Origin: Dromiciops gliroides
Taxonomy: Eukaryota; Chordata; Mammalia; Microbiotheria; Microbiotheriidae
Reading direction: 5' to 3'
NCBI RefSeq assembly: GCF_019393635.1
Contig: NC_057861.1
Location: 656,793,724 to 656,857,723 of the forward strand
DNA: 64,000 nucleotides
Translations under genes and position numbers: made by a program
Shown here: positions 9,828 to 19,769 of the stretch, one piece after another
Layout: each line of letters begins with the position of its first letter
Position numbering within the stretch: position 1 is the stretch's first letter
Notes under the pieces: generated by a model
The model's input: the letters and a program-made list of their open reading frames with translations, nothing else
The model's database searches: none
What the model was told of the DNA's origin: nothing

Positions 9828-10720
9828 TTTCGAAAACACACGGGAGGTGTTCAGCGGACACTTGTGACCTCCTTGGGAAGCACCGCCGTGGTCTCTTCTC
9901 GGCCTCATCCACAGCCGTTCCGGGAAGCTCCGTCGTCCTGATGAGATCCGCCGCCGCTGTTATCCCTGTCCGGTCTGAGGTGGGCTCGGAGGAGATCTCA
10001 GAGGCCCGGTGGTTCTCGGTTTCGACCCGTCCGGAGCAAACACCCTCGTCCAACAGAGCGGACGACGGACTTGCTGGAGGGCAGGTCGAGGTGGCCCAGC
10101 CCCACTCTGCTTCGCCACAACCACATTTGGACAGCTCCCGAAGCCCGCCAAGATCTGGTTCGGGAGACAAGAGCGGGAGGGCGGGGCAGCCTCCTCGCCG
10201 TACGGCTGGCTGCAGCTCTTCCGAACGCCGGTGGCGTGTGCCGTAAAGCAAAACTGCCGCCCCGTTCGTGCTGCTGCTCCCTCCAGCGCGCTCCGCAGGT
10301 AAGCCGGAGGCTGGCCGGCGAGCCGCGGGGCCTTGTCTTCCCCGATACTCGTTTTTCTCTCGTCTGGTCCCCGTGGCTTCTGGCGCTTGTCTTCGAGGAC
10401 TTCCAAGAGCGTGCTGGGAGGGATCTCCAGGGCCTGGTTCCCCTTACGCCCCCCTCCAACCCCCCATCCCCCTAGGGCAGGCACAGCTCCTGTGGCACTT
10501 CTCTGGCCTGTTGTCCCGCTGTCCTGATCCTCCGACCGTCTCTCAGCCCTGTCTCCTTGGGTCTGTGCCCCTCCCCCCGTTATCCCTCCCTTCCCCCCAT
10601 CCCTATCGGCCCTTCCACTCCCTCCACCTCTCCTTTTTAATAACTCGCTTTTATCCCGCGCTTGGAGATCAACATTCATTACAGCCTCTCAGGGGCGGGG
10701 GCGGGGGGCGGTTATCTTCT
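9828..10720 (+). promoter_or_regulatory. FKTN: CpG island, probable FKTN promoter
   Basis: This is the only long stretch of dense CG dinucleotides and high GC in the window, and it is free of recognisable repeats. It starts abruptly at the end of a WSINE1 copy and fades near a G-rich run at 10692. It lies upstream of the fukutin start exon and carries a strong sense-strand donor at 10298. The overlapping open frames on both strands are what high GC content produces by chance; I see no family in them. A housekeeping-type, TATA-less promoter is inferred. Whether it also fires divergently cannot be told. Confidence 0.8.
10150..10298 (+). other. FKTN: Probable non-coding first exon of FKTN (5' end undefined)
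   Basis: A near-perfect donor, CGCAG|GTAAGC, occurs at 10298/10299 inside the CpG island, in the gene's orientation. Human FKTN begins with non-coding exon sequence in a CpG island, so this is the natural candidate for exon 1. The transcription start is not visible; the left boundary given is arbitrary. A further small non-coding exon inside the long intron cannot be excluded. Confidence 0.5.
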
Positions 10721-10810
10721 ATAGTTTACACCCGAGGAAACAGTACAGACGTTGGGTTTCTCCTTCATTTCCACCCCACCCCCCTCTTTAGTTTTGTTTT
10801 TCATTAAAAA

Positions 10811-10815
<5 letters not shown>

Positions 10816-10851
<36 letters not shown>
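10816..10851. repeat. (AT)n microsatellite followed by T run
   Basis: About 17 AT units, then 13 T, just downstream of the CpG island. Confidence 0.9.
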
Positions 10852-10859
<8 letters not shown>

Positions 10860-11569
10860 TTTTAAATTGTCCGCCCAAGCTTTCTTCCGAGGTCTCTTCC
10901 ATGTGCCCTGTGACCCTGGCCCGGACATGGAGGACAAGCTCAGGAAAATGCGCAAGCTGTAAAGATCCCTAGGATCATTTCAGGCACTAGACTGGCTGCT
11001 GGCCGAGGACAGACCGGGATGAGGAAAGGATGGGGAGGCGCCTCACCTCGTGACGAATGCCTTCACTGGGCAATGATAGGGAGGGAAAAAAATGAAATGG
11101 CCCTCCCTCCTGGGCTGTAGCAGAGTGGGAGCAAGGGGTGAAGACCCTGCCAGTTATACCTAACGTAAATGCTAAGTTTTCCGTTGTGTCAGATTCTTGT
11201 CCAGAAGCCGGTGAGTGGACATACTGCGGGAGGAACCGAGCCATGTCAGTAATTACATCCTTACCATAAAGGTTATGTGAGATCCTTAATGATCATAAGA
11301 ATTTTTATTTTATCCTAAAGGCAAATCGGGAGGGGGTCTCGAAGTGTCAAGCAGAGTGATGATATGTGGCCAGCTCTAAGATTTAGCAATATCAGTTTTG
11401 CATCTCTTAGGCATTATTCATACCAAACCTTGGGACATAAGTGGATAATTAGGTTGCCTGATGTTAATGATTTAAAACCCATGGGAAGTCCTTAGTCTTG
11501 GAGTCCTGAAAGGGAGATAGGTTAAATGAACTAGGGCCTGTTTTTAGGAGAATCTTATGTAAAACATTA

Positions 11570-11722
11570 TTATTATTTTATTATTTTTGGTGAGGCACTT
11601 GGGGTTAAGTGACTTGTCCAGGGTCACACAGCGAGTGTCAAGTGTCGGAGGTCGGATTTGAACTCAGGTCCTCCTGAATCCAGGGCCAGTGCTCTATCCA
11701 CTGCGCCACCTAGCTGCCCCCC
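11570..11722 (-). mobile_element. WSINE1
   Basis: Reversed copy with an ATTATT-type tail; near-repeats 'tatgtaaaacat' and 'tgtgtaaaacat' flank it. Confidence 0.88.
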
Positions 11723-11855
11723 TGTGTAAAACATCAAAAAGGTGAATAATTTTTTGGACTTGATGAGCTGTTTATTTCTGTGTGGGCTTTTGTTTATAGA
11801 CCTGAGTGACATCCCTGTGGGTGGGGGACTTAGAAAGCTGAAGTTGTATATTCTT

Positions 11856-12010
11856 TTTGGTTTTTTTGGGTGGGGGGGCAATGGGAGTTAAGTGACTTGC
11901 CCAGGACCACACAGCTAGTAAGTGTGTCGAGTGTCTGAGGCCATATTTGAACTCAGGTCCTCCTGAATCCAGGGCTGGTGCTTTATTCACTGTGACACTT
12001 AGCTGCCCCC
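11856..12010 (-). mobile_element. WSINE1
   Basis: Reversed copy flanked by the 17-bp imperfect duplication tgaagttgtatattctt (11839-11855) and tgaagttgcattttctt (12011-12027). Confidence 0.9.
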
Positions 12011-12097
12011 TGAAGTTGCATTTTCTTGCTGAAGGTTTATTTATATATCTTTGTTGAGTGTTTATATTAGTAAAAATGTTTTTAAAATTATTTGCCT

Positions 12098-12248
12098 GGG
12101 GGCGGCTAGGTGGCGCAGTGAATAAAGCACCAGCCCTGGATTCAGGAGGACCTGAGTTCAAATCCAGCCTCAGACACATGACACTTACTAGCTGTGTGAC
12201 CCTGGGCAAGTCACTTAACCCCCATTGCCCTGCCCCCCCCCCCCAAAA
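12098..12248 (+). mobile_element. WSINE1
   Basis: Sense copy, head gggggcggctaggtggcgca, C-run then A tail, flanked by the perfect duplication aaaattatttgcct (12084-12097 and 12249-12262). Inserted 88 bp from the previous copy in opposite orientation. Confidence 0.92.
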
Positions 12249-12299
12249 AAAATTATTTGCCTCATTGATTTAACTTTTCTAGATTATAGACTTGAAATT

Positions 12300-13055
12300 A
12301 GGACTATCATGCACCAGGCCTAAGAAGGCAGCTATATGAGGCTAATTAGAAGGCTGTTGCAATCAGCCAGGTGAGAAGTGAAGAAGTACTGAAGAAAGAC
12401 GGTTGTGTAGAGAAGAGAACAGATGCAAAACAAATTAAGGAAGTAGAATGGACAACTGATGGCAAGTGATTGGGTTTGGTGGGATGAAGGATGATTTCAG
12501 AATGACTCATTGTGAACCCGGATGAATGGAAGAATTGTGGTACCTTTGACAAAAATAGGGAAGTTAACAGGAAAAGAAACATGGGCTGTCATTTGGAAAT
12601 GATATTTTTGAGATACCTACAAAATGCTCAACACATGATTTGGAATTAAGAGACTATAATTGAGGAGCTAGATGAGGGGTTGGATGTTTACATTTGTGAG
12701 TCATCTTCATAGGCTTAAAAGTTGAATCCACAGCAATTGATTAAATTCGAGAGAGATATTTGAGAAGCAAAGAAGGTAGATGTCAAAACCCTGGGGTACA
12801 CCTACACATAAGGGTCAGCACTTGGATGATGAACCTGCAAAGGAGACCAAGAAGGATTAGTCACAATTTTGGGTAGGAAAAAAACCTAAGATAGAGTATC
12901 CAGAAAGAGGTAGGTAGTGGTTAACAATGTCGGATACTGCAGAGGAGCCAAGAAGTATGAGATCTGAGAAAAAGCTGTCTGTGACAGAGTAGTTATAGCT
13001 CAGTAGAGACAAGCCAGAGAAATTCTACAAAGACCTTAAGTAGGATTCTCCAAAC
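12300..13055 (-). repeat. L2 LINE fragment, antisense
   Basis: Word order as in other antisense L2 copies: 'ggcctaagaaggcagctat', 'gaccaagaaggattagtca', 'tgtcggatactgcagagg'. Non-coding remains of the RT region. Confidence 0.7.
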
Positions 13056-13059
13056 TAGA

Positions 13060-13212
13060 GGTTTTTTTTGGGGGGAGGAGGGTCGGGGCAATGAGGGTTA
13101 AGTGACTTGCCCAGGGTCACACAGCTAGTCAAGTGTCTGAAATCTGATTTGAACTCAGGTCCTCCTGAATCCAAGGCCAGTGCTTTATCCACTCTGCCAC
13201 TTAGCTGCCCCC
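13060..13212 (-). mobile_element. WSINE1
   Basis: Reversed copy ending tagctgcccc; 'ccaaacta' and 'ccaaactta' flank it as a probable duplication. Confidence 0.88.
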
Positions 13213-14289
13213 CAAACTTAATTTTAAATTTATACTTCAGTCATTGATAACTTCATTCCAAGGATGTATTTGGAGAGGTAGGCAAAAAATTGGTTCAGGT
13301 TTAAGAAATGAAAGATACTAAAAGCTTCATGCTTTCATAGCATGAATACTTTTTTTAACAATATAGTTAGAAGACAATCGATATTGTAAACACTGAAGAA
13401 TAATATAAAATATGATATCTAATGTATTTTAACTCATAAATGACTGCTATCTGCTTCATAAATCAGGCTTTTAAAAACATTTAGATCATTGCCTTGTTAG
13501 AGCAAAGTTCTGAAACAATGTTGAAAGTGAGAGAACCATCGCTAATAATGGTAGCTCCAAGTTGACATAGTCAAACAAGTTATTAGTGCTGAAAAGTAGG
13601 AAATGGAAAAACAAAAGCTACATTGATACTGGTAATGAGACTGCCTATATTTTCCCCTACCAATTGTCTGTTATAAGCTTTTTAAAAGGGATGTTCACTT
13701 TCTTACACTAGTTATTATGGACACAAGTATGTTGACTTTTGGCGTGATATTCTATCTACTCTTCCATATAGAATCTGTTATGGAGCTTGGAAGAGGGGAA
13801 GATATTAATAAACTCTGTACCTGAACCTTTCCCATGAGAAAGTACAAATATCATTAAAGAAAATGATGATGGTATGAACAACTAAATGAAACCAAGAGAA
13901 AATCTGTGCAGGACAATCCAGTTTTGAAGGCTTTGATCTTGTTAAGAGAGCAATCTAATAGATACTATTAATACTATTCATGGTTTTTTTTCCCAATGAA
14001 TAAAGGTAATGGAGCGGATATAAAGAATATAAAAAATAATACTGACTTTCTCATTGCAAATCTTTATCAGAATAACCTACATATGTATCAAGAATATCTG
14101 ATAAAAATGATAAGGCAATAGGTACTTTTGCAAATGATTTTTGTTACAAACCTTTTTTTACACGCATAATTGAAGATAAGTGTCAAGAAAGCAAGATCTT
14201 GCTATGGTTTTTGCTGCTTTAAAAAAAAAAATGACCTGATAGAGGAAAACTCGGCCTTAAGGGCTCTCCTCCAACAAGAAATTTTCCAT

Positions 14290-14480
14290 AGAAGATTTAT
14301 TTGTACATTTTGAGCAGGAAGATCCTTTAGAAGGCAGCTAGTCCAAACTCTTCATTTTACAGTTGAAGAATTGAGACCCAAAGGGAGGTTAAGTGATTTG
14401 CCCAAGGTCATAGAGGCATAAGTAGCAGAGTCAAGACTGGAACTTAGATTTCTTACTTCAGATCCAGCATTCTTTCCATC
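14290..14480 (-). repeat. MIR-like SINE, antisense
   Basis: 'tttacagttgaagaattgag', 'gttaagtgatttgcccaagg', 'agtagcagagtcaagactgg', 'cagcattctttccatcctac' follow the reversed MIR order. Confidence 0.7.
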
Positions 14481-14834
14481 CTACCATGTGGCCCAAGGGC
14501 TCCCTGTTAGAGTTGCATAATTGAAAAAACCAAGAGGAAGGCCACAGGCCTGTTGACAGATTAGTAGTGAAAGATTTACAAGAGAATGTGGGCAAGAGTT
14601 GCACAAAGAGCTGTGCATGATTTATAATTCGCACTGTTGGCAGTATTACCCATATCAATGAACTCATGGGTCCATTAAAGTATGAAATATACATTTAAAT
14701 TACTTGGATATCTGTGCATCTAATAATTCATTAACCCGATCTAGCTCTGCTTTTCATCTTCCTCTCCTTCCATCTTTGTTCAGACATAGCAGCAAGTTTA
14801 TGCAGTTGTTTGTCTCTACTCTCTTAACTCATGT

Positions 14835-15250
14835 GTAATGAAAAGAACATTGCATTTGGAGTCAGGAGACCTAGGTTCTAGTCTTCTCTAGGATGCTTAC
14901 TACTTACTGAAAATTTCTGAACCACAGTTTCCTCATTGGATGGGAATGGTAATGCCTGTAGGGTGTTGTAAAGAAAATGCTTTGTAAGCAAGTACTCACT
15001 GTCTTTTGAACATGCTATACTCATCTCTGCCTTTGTGCCTTTTCTCTGGATCCCTCCAAGTTTGGCCCAGATCCTAACTATCCTTCAAAGCCTGACTTGA
15101 GCACACTAGAACTTGTTGAATTTCTCTCTGAGCTGCTTGAGCATTTCTAGTTTGTCACATAATTTAGCGCTCTGTTATTGTTTAAGCCATTGTTAATATT
15201 ATCTTTCCAACTAGATGGTAAACTGCTTGAAGCCAGGGACCATGTTTTAT
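14835..15250 (+). repeat. MIR-like SINE followed by L2 3' end, sense
   Basis: 14835-14990 reads 'ggagtcaggagacctaggtt' and 'ccacagtttcctcattgg' (MIR type). 14990-15250 reads 'ggtaaactgcttgaagccag' near the 3' end (L2 type, also at 49260 and 63720). Confidence 0.6.
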
Positions 15251-15665
15251 ACTGAGGCAGTTGTAGAATAGTAAAAATATTTGGAGTCAGTATACTTGGA
15301 TTTCAGATTTGCTTCTTCTGACTAGTAAGCACCGTGACCTTTGGCAAGTAATAATAACATTTATATAGTTTGCAAAGCATTTTACAAATATTTTATCCTC
15401 ACAACAACCGTGCTCTTATTATCTGTATTTTGTAGTTGAGAAAAAGAAGTCAAACAGAGGTTACACAGCTAGTGAGTATCTGAAGTAAAATTTGAAGAGA
15501 GGTCTTTCAGACTTTAGGTCCAGGAAAGTCATTTAAACTCTTGTGTCCCAGTGTAAGTAGGAGATAATACTAGAACGTATACTTCTCTAGATTGTTGAGA
15601 GGATCAAATGAACTAATATATTTAAAGTCCATAATAAACTCAAGTGTTAGAGTGAAAGTTGTGGT
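15245..15665 (+). repeat. MIR-like SINE split by an antisense MIR-like SINE
   Basis: The outer copy runs 15245-15350 and 15527-15665 in sense. The inner copy, about 15352-15525, is reversed ('tttgcaaagcattttacaaa', 'gttacacagctagtgagta'). The break falls inside the word for 'gggcaagtcactta'. Confidence 0.6.
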
Positions 15666-15879
15666 AATTAAGCTTACTGTAGGAATTTTCATTGGAAATT
15701 GACCAGACTTGTAGAATAGCTGTCCCATATTTTTATTTGTAATATAAGAAAAGCTATTTTTAGTCTTAAGAATTCAGAACACAAGTGATGAATTAATATT
15801 CATTCATTGCATGACAGTACTCCTTTCGGAGTAAATGGGATCATTTACTTGTTAATAAAGTCTTAGTTTTGATAGAACT

Positions 15880-15880
<1 letters not shown>

Positions 15881-15926
<46 letters not shown>
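15881..15926. repeat. (TAA)n microsatellite
   Basis: About 15 uninterrupted TAA units; produces a poly-Leu frame on the minus strand. Confidence 0.92.
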
Positions 15927-15927
<1 letters not shown>

Positions 15928-16029
15928 TATTTAGGGTTAACCTTGATAAGGAATCAAAACTTTTATCATCTAGGTTACAAGGCTCTCCTCTTCTCTTTTG
16001 AACTCTACCATTCTCATTATAAAACCAAG

Positions 16030-16280
16030 ATAGTTTGGGTCTAAACCCATAGCTACCAAAGTTGGAGTCAGAATATTTTGGGTTCCAGTTTTGGCTTTGC
16101 TTCTTACAATATGATCTTGAAAAAGGTATTAACATCTTTGAGTTCTTACCTTCTTCATAATTATTGTCCTTTGAATAACATTCCTCATTATTATCCTTTG
16201 AAAAATAAAGATAATAGACTAACCTACCACATAGGATTGTTGAGAGAATCACTTAAAACTAATAATGAAGTTGGAAACTA
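16030..16280 (+). repeat. MIR-like SINE, old
   Basis: 'ttggagtcagaatattttgg' through 'ataggattgttgagagaat' follow the MIR order with heavy decay. Confidence 0.55.
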
Positions 16281-16544
16281 GGAAAGGGAAAAAATAAAGC
16301 ATCTTTTTAGTGTTGTACTTGCATTTTTACAAAAAGAGAGACAGTTGATAGTGACAGAGCAAAACAGGAAATCGAATGGCCATTACATTCTAGCTACTGT
16401 CCAATTCCTGTTATTGGGCAGGGTGGATTTGATTTAAATCAAATAGATTGAAATTATATTTGAATCACTAGACAGATGTTGATTAAATTGTTTCCTGTGC
16501 AAAATGGCAGATTTTCAGTTTCATTTTTTTATGAAGTTGACTTG

Positions 16545-16780
16545 CTAAGTGGCGAAGTAGATAGAGTACTAGGCTTGGAATTAGGAAAACTTGTTCCTGA
16601 ATTCAAATCTGTCCTGAGACACTTAATATCTGTGTGACCCTGGGCAAGTCACTTAATACTGTTTTCCTTCCCCATCTATAAAATGAACTGGAAAATGAAA
16701 TGACAAAAGTATCTTTTCTCAGAGAACCCCAAATGAGGTCACATAGACATGACTGAAATGACAGCAACAACAACTTAATT
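16545..16780 (+). repeat. MAR1-type SINE with RTE tail
   Basis: tRNA/CORE head followed by 'gaactggaaaatgaaatgac', 'ccaaatgaggtcacatag' and 'catgactgaaatgacagcaa'. The latter half matches the 3' end of BovB-like RTE, which is thought to mobilise this family. Confidence 0.75.
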
Positions 16781-16799
16781 CCATGTCATGATTCATTCT

Positions 16800-16895
16800 T
16801 CCTCTTTTTAGATAGTTTTCAACATTTATTTTTATAAGATTTCTAGTTCCAGTTTTTTCTCCCTCCCTCCCCTATTCTACCTCTAACAATATTAA
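16800..16895 (-). repeat. L1 3' UTR fragment, antisense
   Basis: 'gttttcaacatttattttta' and 'agatttctagttccagt' match the reversed L1 ends at 23875 and 46480. Confidence 0.6.
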
Positions 16896-17359
16896 ATAAT
16901 AATATACAGTAACTTCTTGAAACAACAATTTAGAATTAACTGATAGGAAATACCATTGATCAAATCTTTCTGAAGAGATTAGACCACAGTTTGAAAATGG
17001 AAACTAGGCATATTTTTGATGCATGGTGAGACCTTGTATTCAGAACTTGGGTTTGCCTTTTAGCAAGCGTTTTCTTTCATATTTTTGAAAAATAAAAATC
17101 CTTGGGGTGCGTACTCAGGTTTGGCTTTTACTATAATTATAATCTTTGTCCAATTGTGCCCTATTTATAAAGTTTTTCTGGAAAGGTCCCGTGAATATGT
17201 AAATAACCATGTACAGTTGATGTCTTTAGCATCATTGGGGAATGAAATGCCACTTAAATGAGTTTTCTGGACATCTGAAGCCAACTCTTTTAAATGTCAA
17301 AGCTTTATTTTTATTTTAGCCAATTTGAAGTTTCTAAAGTATAGTATTCATTTTCTTAC

Positions 17360-18280
17360 CTTCCTAAAGTCATTTTTTGACTTTTCTTTCTTGCCCCTAT
17401 ACCATGTCATTTGCCTGGTTGTATCAATTCTATTTATGTTGCATCTTTTAAATCTTTCTCCTCCTATTCCCTTCTAGTAATACAGCCAGAATTTGAGGCT
17501 TCGTTAACATATTCCTGGGTTATTGACAGTACTTTTCTAACTGATCTTCCAACCTCCAGTTTCTCTGCGTTTATCATGTGTAAAACCATTTTATATCTTC
17601 TCCTCTCCAAACAAATAAAATATAAATTTCATAGCCTGGCATTCGAGGCCTACTGAAATCTCAAATCATCTAATATGTTTAATCATATTTAACATTAATT
17701 CCTGATTTTTCTACAGTCCAAGCAAAGACCATTCATCCTTCCTCATTCTCATTTATACAATGTAATGTTTTCTTTCTCTTGTTCAAACTATAGTCCATGT
17801 CCAGAAAAGATTCTTTCTTCCCTTCCATCCCCCACTACTCTCTTATATATATTTTTTTTTCGGGGGGGGGGCTGGGCAATGAGGGTTAAGTGACTTGCCC
17901 AGGGTCACACAGGTAGTAAGTGTCAAGTGTCTGTGGTCATATTTGAACTCAGGACCTCCTGAATCCAGGGCCAGTGCTTTATCCACTGCACCACCTAGCT
18001 GTCCCCCATCCCTCACTACTCTCACAAATTTTTGAACTCTTCCTATTTTTGAGGCCTAATTCATGTTCCACCTCCATGAAGTCTTCTTTGATGTCTCTGT
18101 TAAATCAGTAATTTTTTTTTTTAAAGCACTATGTCAGGAACTATGCAAGGGTTCTGGAGATAGAAACCCCAACTGGAAGTTCTTTCTCCTTCCTTGATTA
18201 TGGACTTCTGCTCTGCATTCAGTTTCTGACTATTAGAATTAGCTGTGTTCATGCTTTATCTCTCACCTCCTAGAGGGCAG
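17360..18280 (+). repeat. L2 LINE 3' half, sense, carrying a WSINE1
   Basis: 'tgatcttccaacctccagt' and 'ttcatagcctggcattcgag' up to 'catgaagtcttctttgatg' and 'cacctcctagagggcaga' follow the L2 3' region. The copy is interrupted by the SINE at 17843-18007. Confidence 0.65.
17843..18007 (-). mobile_element. WSINE1 inserted in L2
   Basis: Reversed copy flanked by the duplication atcccccactactctc (17827-17842) and atccctcactactctc (18008-18023), one mismatch. Confidence 0.93.
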
Positions 18281-18284
18281 AGAG

Positions 18285-18450
18285 GCAGTGTGATATAGTG
18301 GCAAGAACACTGGATTGGCAGTCACAAGACCCAGATTCTAGTTGTAGCTCTGCCATGAACTTCCTGATGATCTTGGGCAAGATACTTTACCTCTGTGCTT
18401 CTGTTAATGATCTATAAGCTTCCTTCCAAATCTGAAATTCTAAGATTTCT
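18285..18450 (+). repeat. MIR-like SINE
   Basis: 'gaggcagtgtgatatagtgg', 'gatcttgggcaagatact', 'tccttccaaatctgaaatt'. Confidence 0.65.
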
Positions 18451-18628
18451 TTGTACTAGACTGTAAGCTCCAGGAGGGGAGAGGAGGAAAGAAATCTATT
18501 GTTATCTAAATTATCTAAACTCTGCATCTTCTGCACTTGGGACAGTTTTCTTGCATGTAGTAAATTTTCATTGAAGTGAATGACCATAGGGTCATATGGA
18601 TAGTAGGTAGTTAATAAAAGTTTATTGC

Positions 18629-18775
18629 GGGGGCGGCTAGGTGGCGCAGTGGATAAAGCACTGGCCCTGGATTCGGGAGTTCCTGAGTTCAAATCCAGCC
18701 TCAGACACTTGACACTTACTGGCTGTGTGACCCTGGGCAAGTCACTTAACCCCCATTGCCCTGCAAAAAAAAAAA
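18629..18775 (+). mobile_element. WSINE1
   Basis: Sense copy with an A tail, flanked by the perfect duplication aaaagtttattgc (18616-18628 and 18776-18788). Confidence 0.93.
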
Positions 18776-19158
18776 AAAAGTTTATTGCATTGAATTGAAG
18801 CAAAGTGTATAGAACATAATTTAATCTTTCTTGTTGACACTTCATTTTAGCCATCAATTCCTGTAGTTTTTATACTGATACTTAAGTACTTCAGTGTCAT
18901 TGACATGAATATTTCTTCGAAAAGTACAGATCTCAGCCCACCCAAACTTCTCTCTAATCTTGTCTGTGTTTTACCATAAATTCCCTACAGCATATCTACT
19001 TAATGTGCTAGAGGCCTCTCCATCTTGTTAAATTTTATGAGCAATATTTTAAAACTTGAACTTCATTTACATGTTACATGACTTTTATTTTTATGTCAAA
19101 TGACTAGATAACTTGCTTTTCTGATAATACATTTCCCATGATACCCCTTATACCATTT

Positions 19159-19310
19159 CTTCTCCCTTTTTTTTTTAGTGAGGCAATTGGGGTTAACTGA
19201 CTTGCCCAGGGTCACACAGCTAGTAAATGTTAAGTGTCTGAGGTCAGACTTGAACTCAGGTACTCCTGACTCCAGGGCCAGTGCTCTATCCACTGCACCA
19301 CCTAGCTACT
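19159..19310 (-). mobile_element. WSINE1
   Basis: Reversed copy flanked by the perfect duplication cccttataccattt (19145-19158 and 19311-19324). Confidence 0.93.
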
Positions 19311-19397
19311 CCCTTATACCATTTTTTAATGGCAGCTAGGTAGCCTAGTGGATAGAGCACTAGGCCTGGGGTCAGGAATACCTTTCAAGTATGGTCT

Positions 19398-19769
19398 TGT
19401 TAAGGGTTAAAATTCTAGCTAGTCTGTCTAAAATATCTAATGAGTGGTCGCCAATAAATTATAAGCTTCAGCAAGAGTTAGACTTTTAAGCATTTATTAA
19501 GGAGAATAAGAATTTGATAAAGAGAGAGAGAAAGGCCTAGATTCCTATCTATTAAAGGGAGAGCACATTTCTAGCTCCCTTCTCCGCCAGAGTCCAGAGG
19601 AAAAAGCCCCAGAGTCAGCGCCAGTCTCTTCCTTCCTCCTCCCACTAGTCCGCGTCACTTCCTCCCGCCAAAGAAAAGACTCCTGGTCTTGCCCTCAAAG
19701 ACCTTTGCTTCATGGGTGAAACTCTTCTACAGTAAGTCTCCAGCAGGTGGCGTCATTCCAATCGTTACA
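19398..19769 (-). repeat. 3' LTR of the intron-1 provirus
   Basis: 372 bp, TG...CA. In minus reading the AATAAA signal lies toward the far end, as in the partner LTR. The internal side is next to the purine tract. Confidence 0.92.

Noticed and set aside
9767-10807. Several open frames of 97-239 codons on both strands in the CpG island
   Set aside because: They overlap on both strands in GC-rich sequence where stops are rare, have Arg/Pro/Ser-rich low-information translations, and match no family. A promoter and non-coding exon explain the region better.
10909-10963. Short frame starting MEDKLRKMRKL near the CpG island
   Set aside because: Only 11 codons, with no splice or family support; treated as chance.
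11772-12209. Recurring minus-strand peptide of the type LPRVTQLVSVKCLRLDLNSG
   Set aside because: It recurs at many sites because it is the antisense translation of WSINE1, not a gene family.
15863-16252. A 129-codon minus-strand frame with a poly-Leu run
   Set aside because: It is produced by the (TAA)n microsatellite and an old SINE; there is no protein family resemblance.
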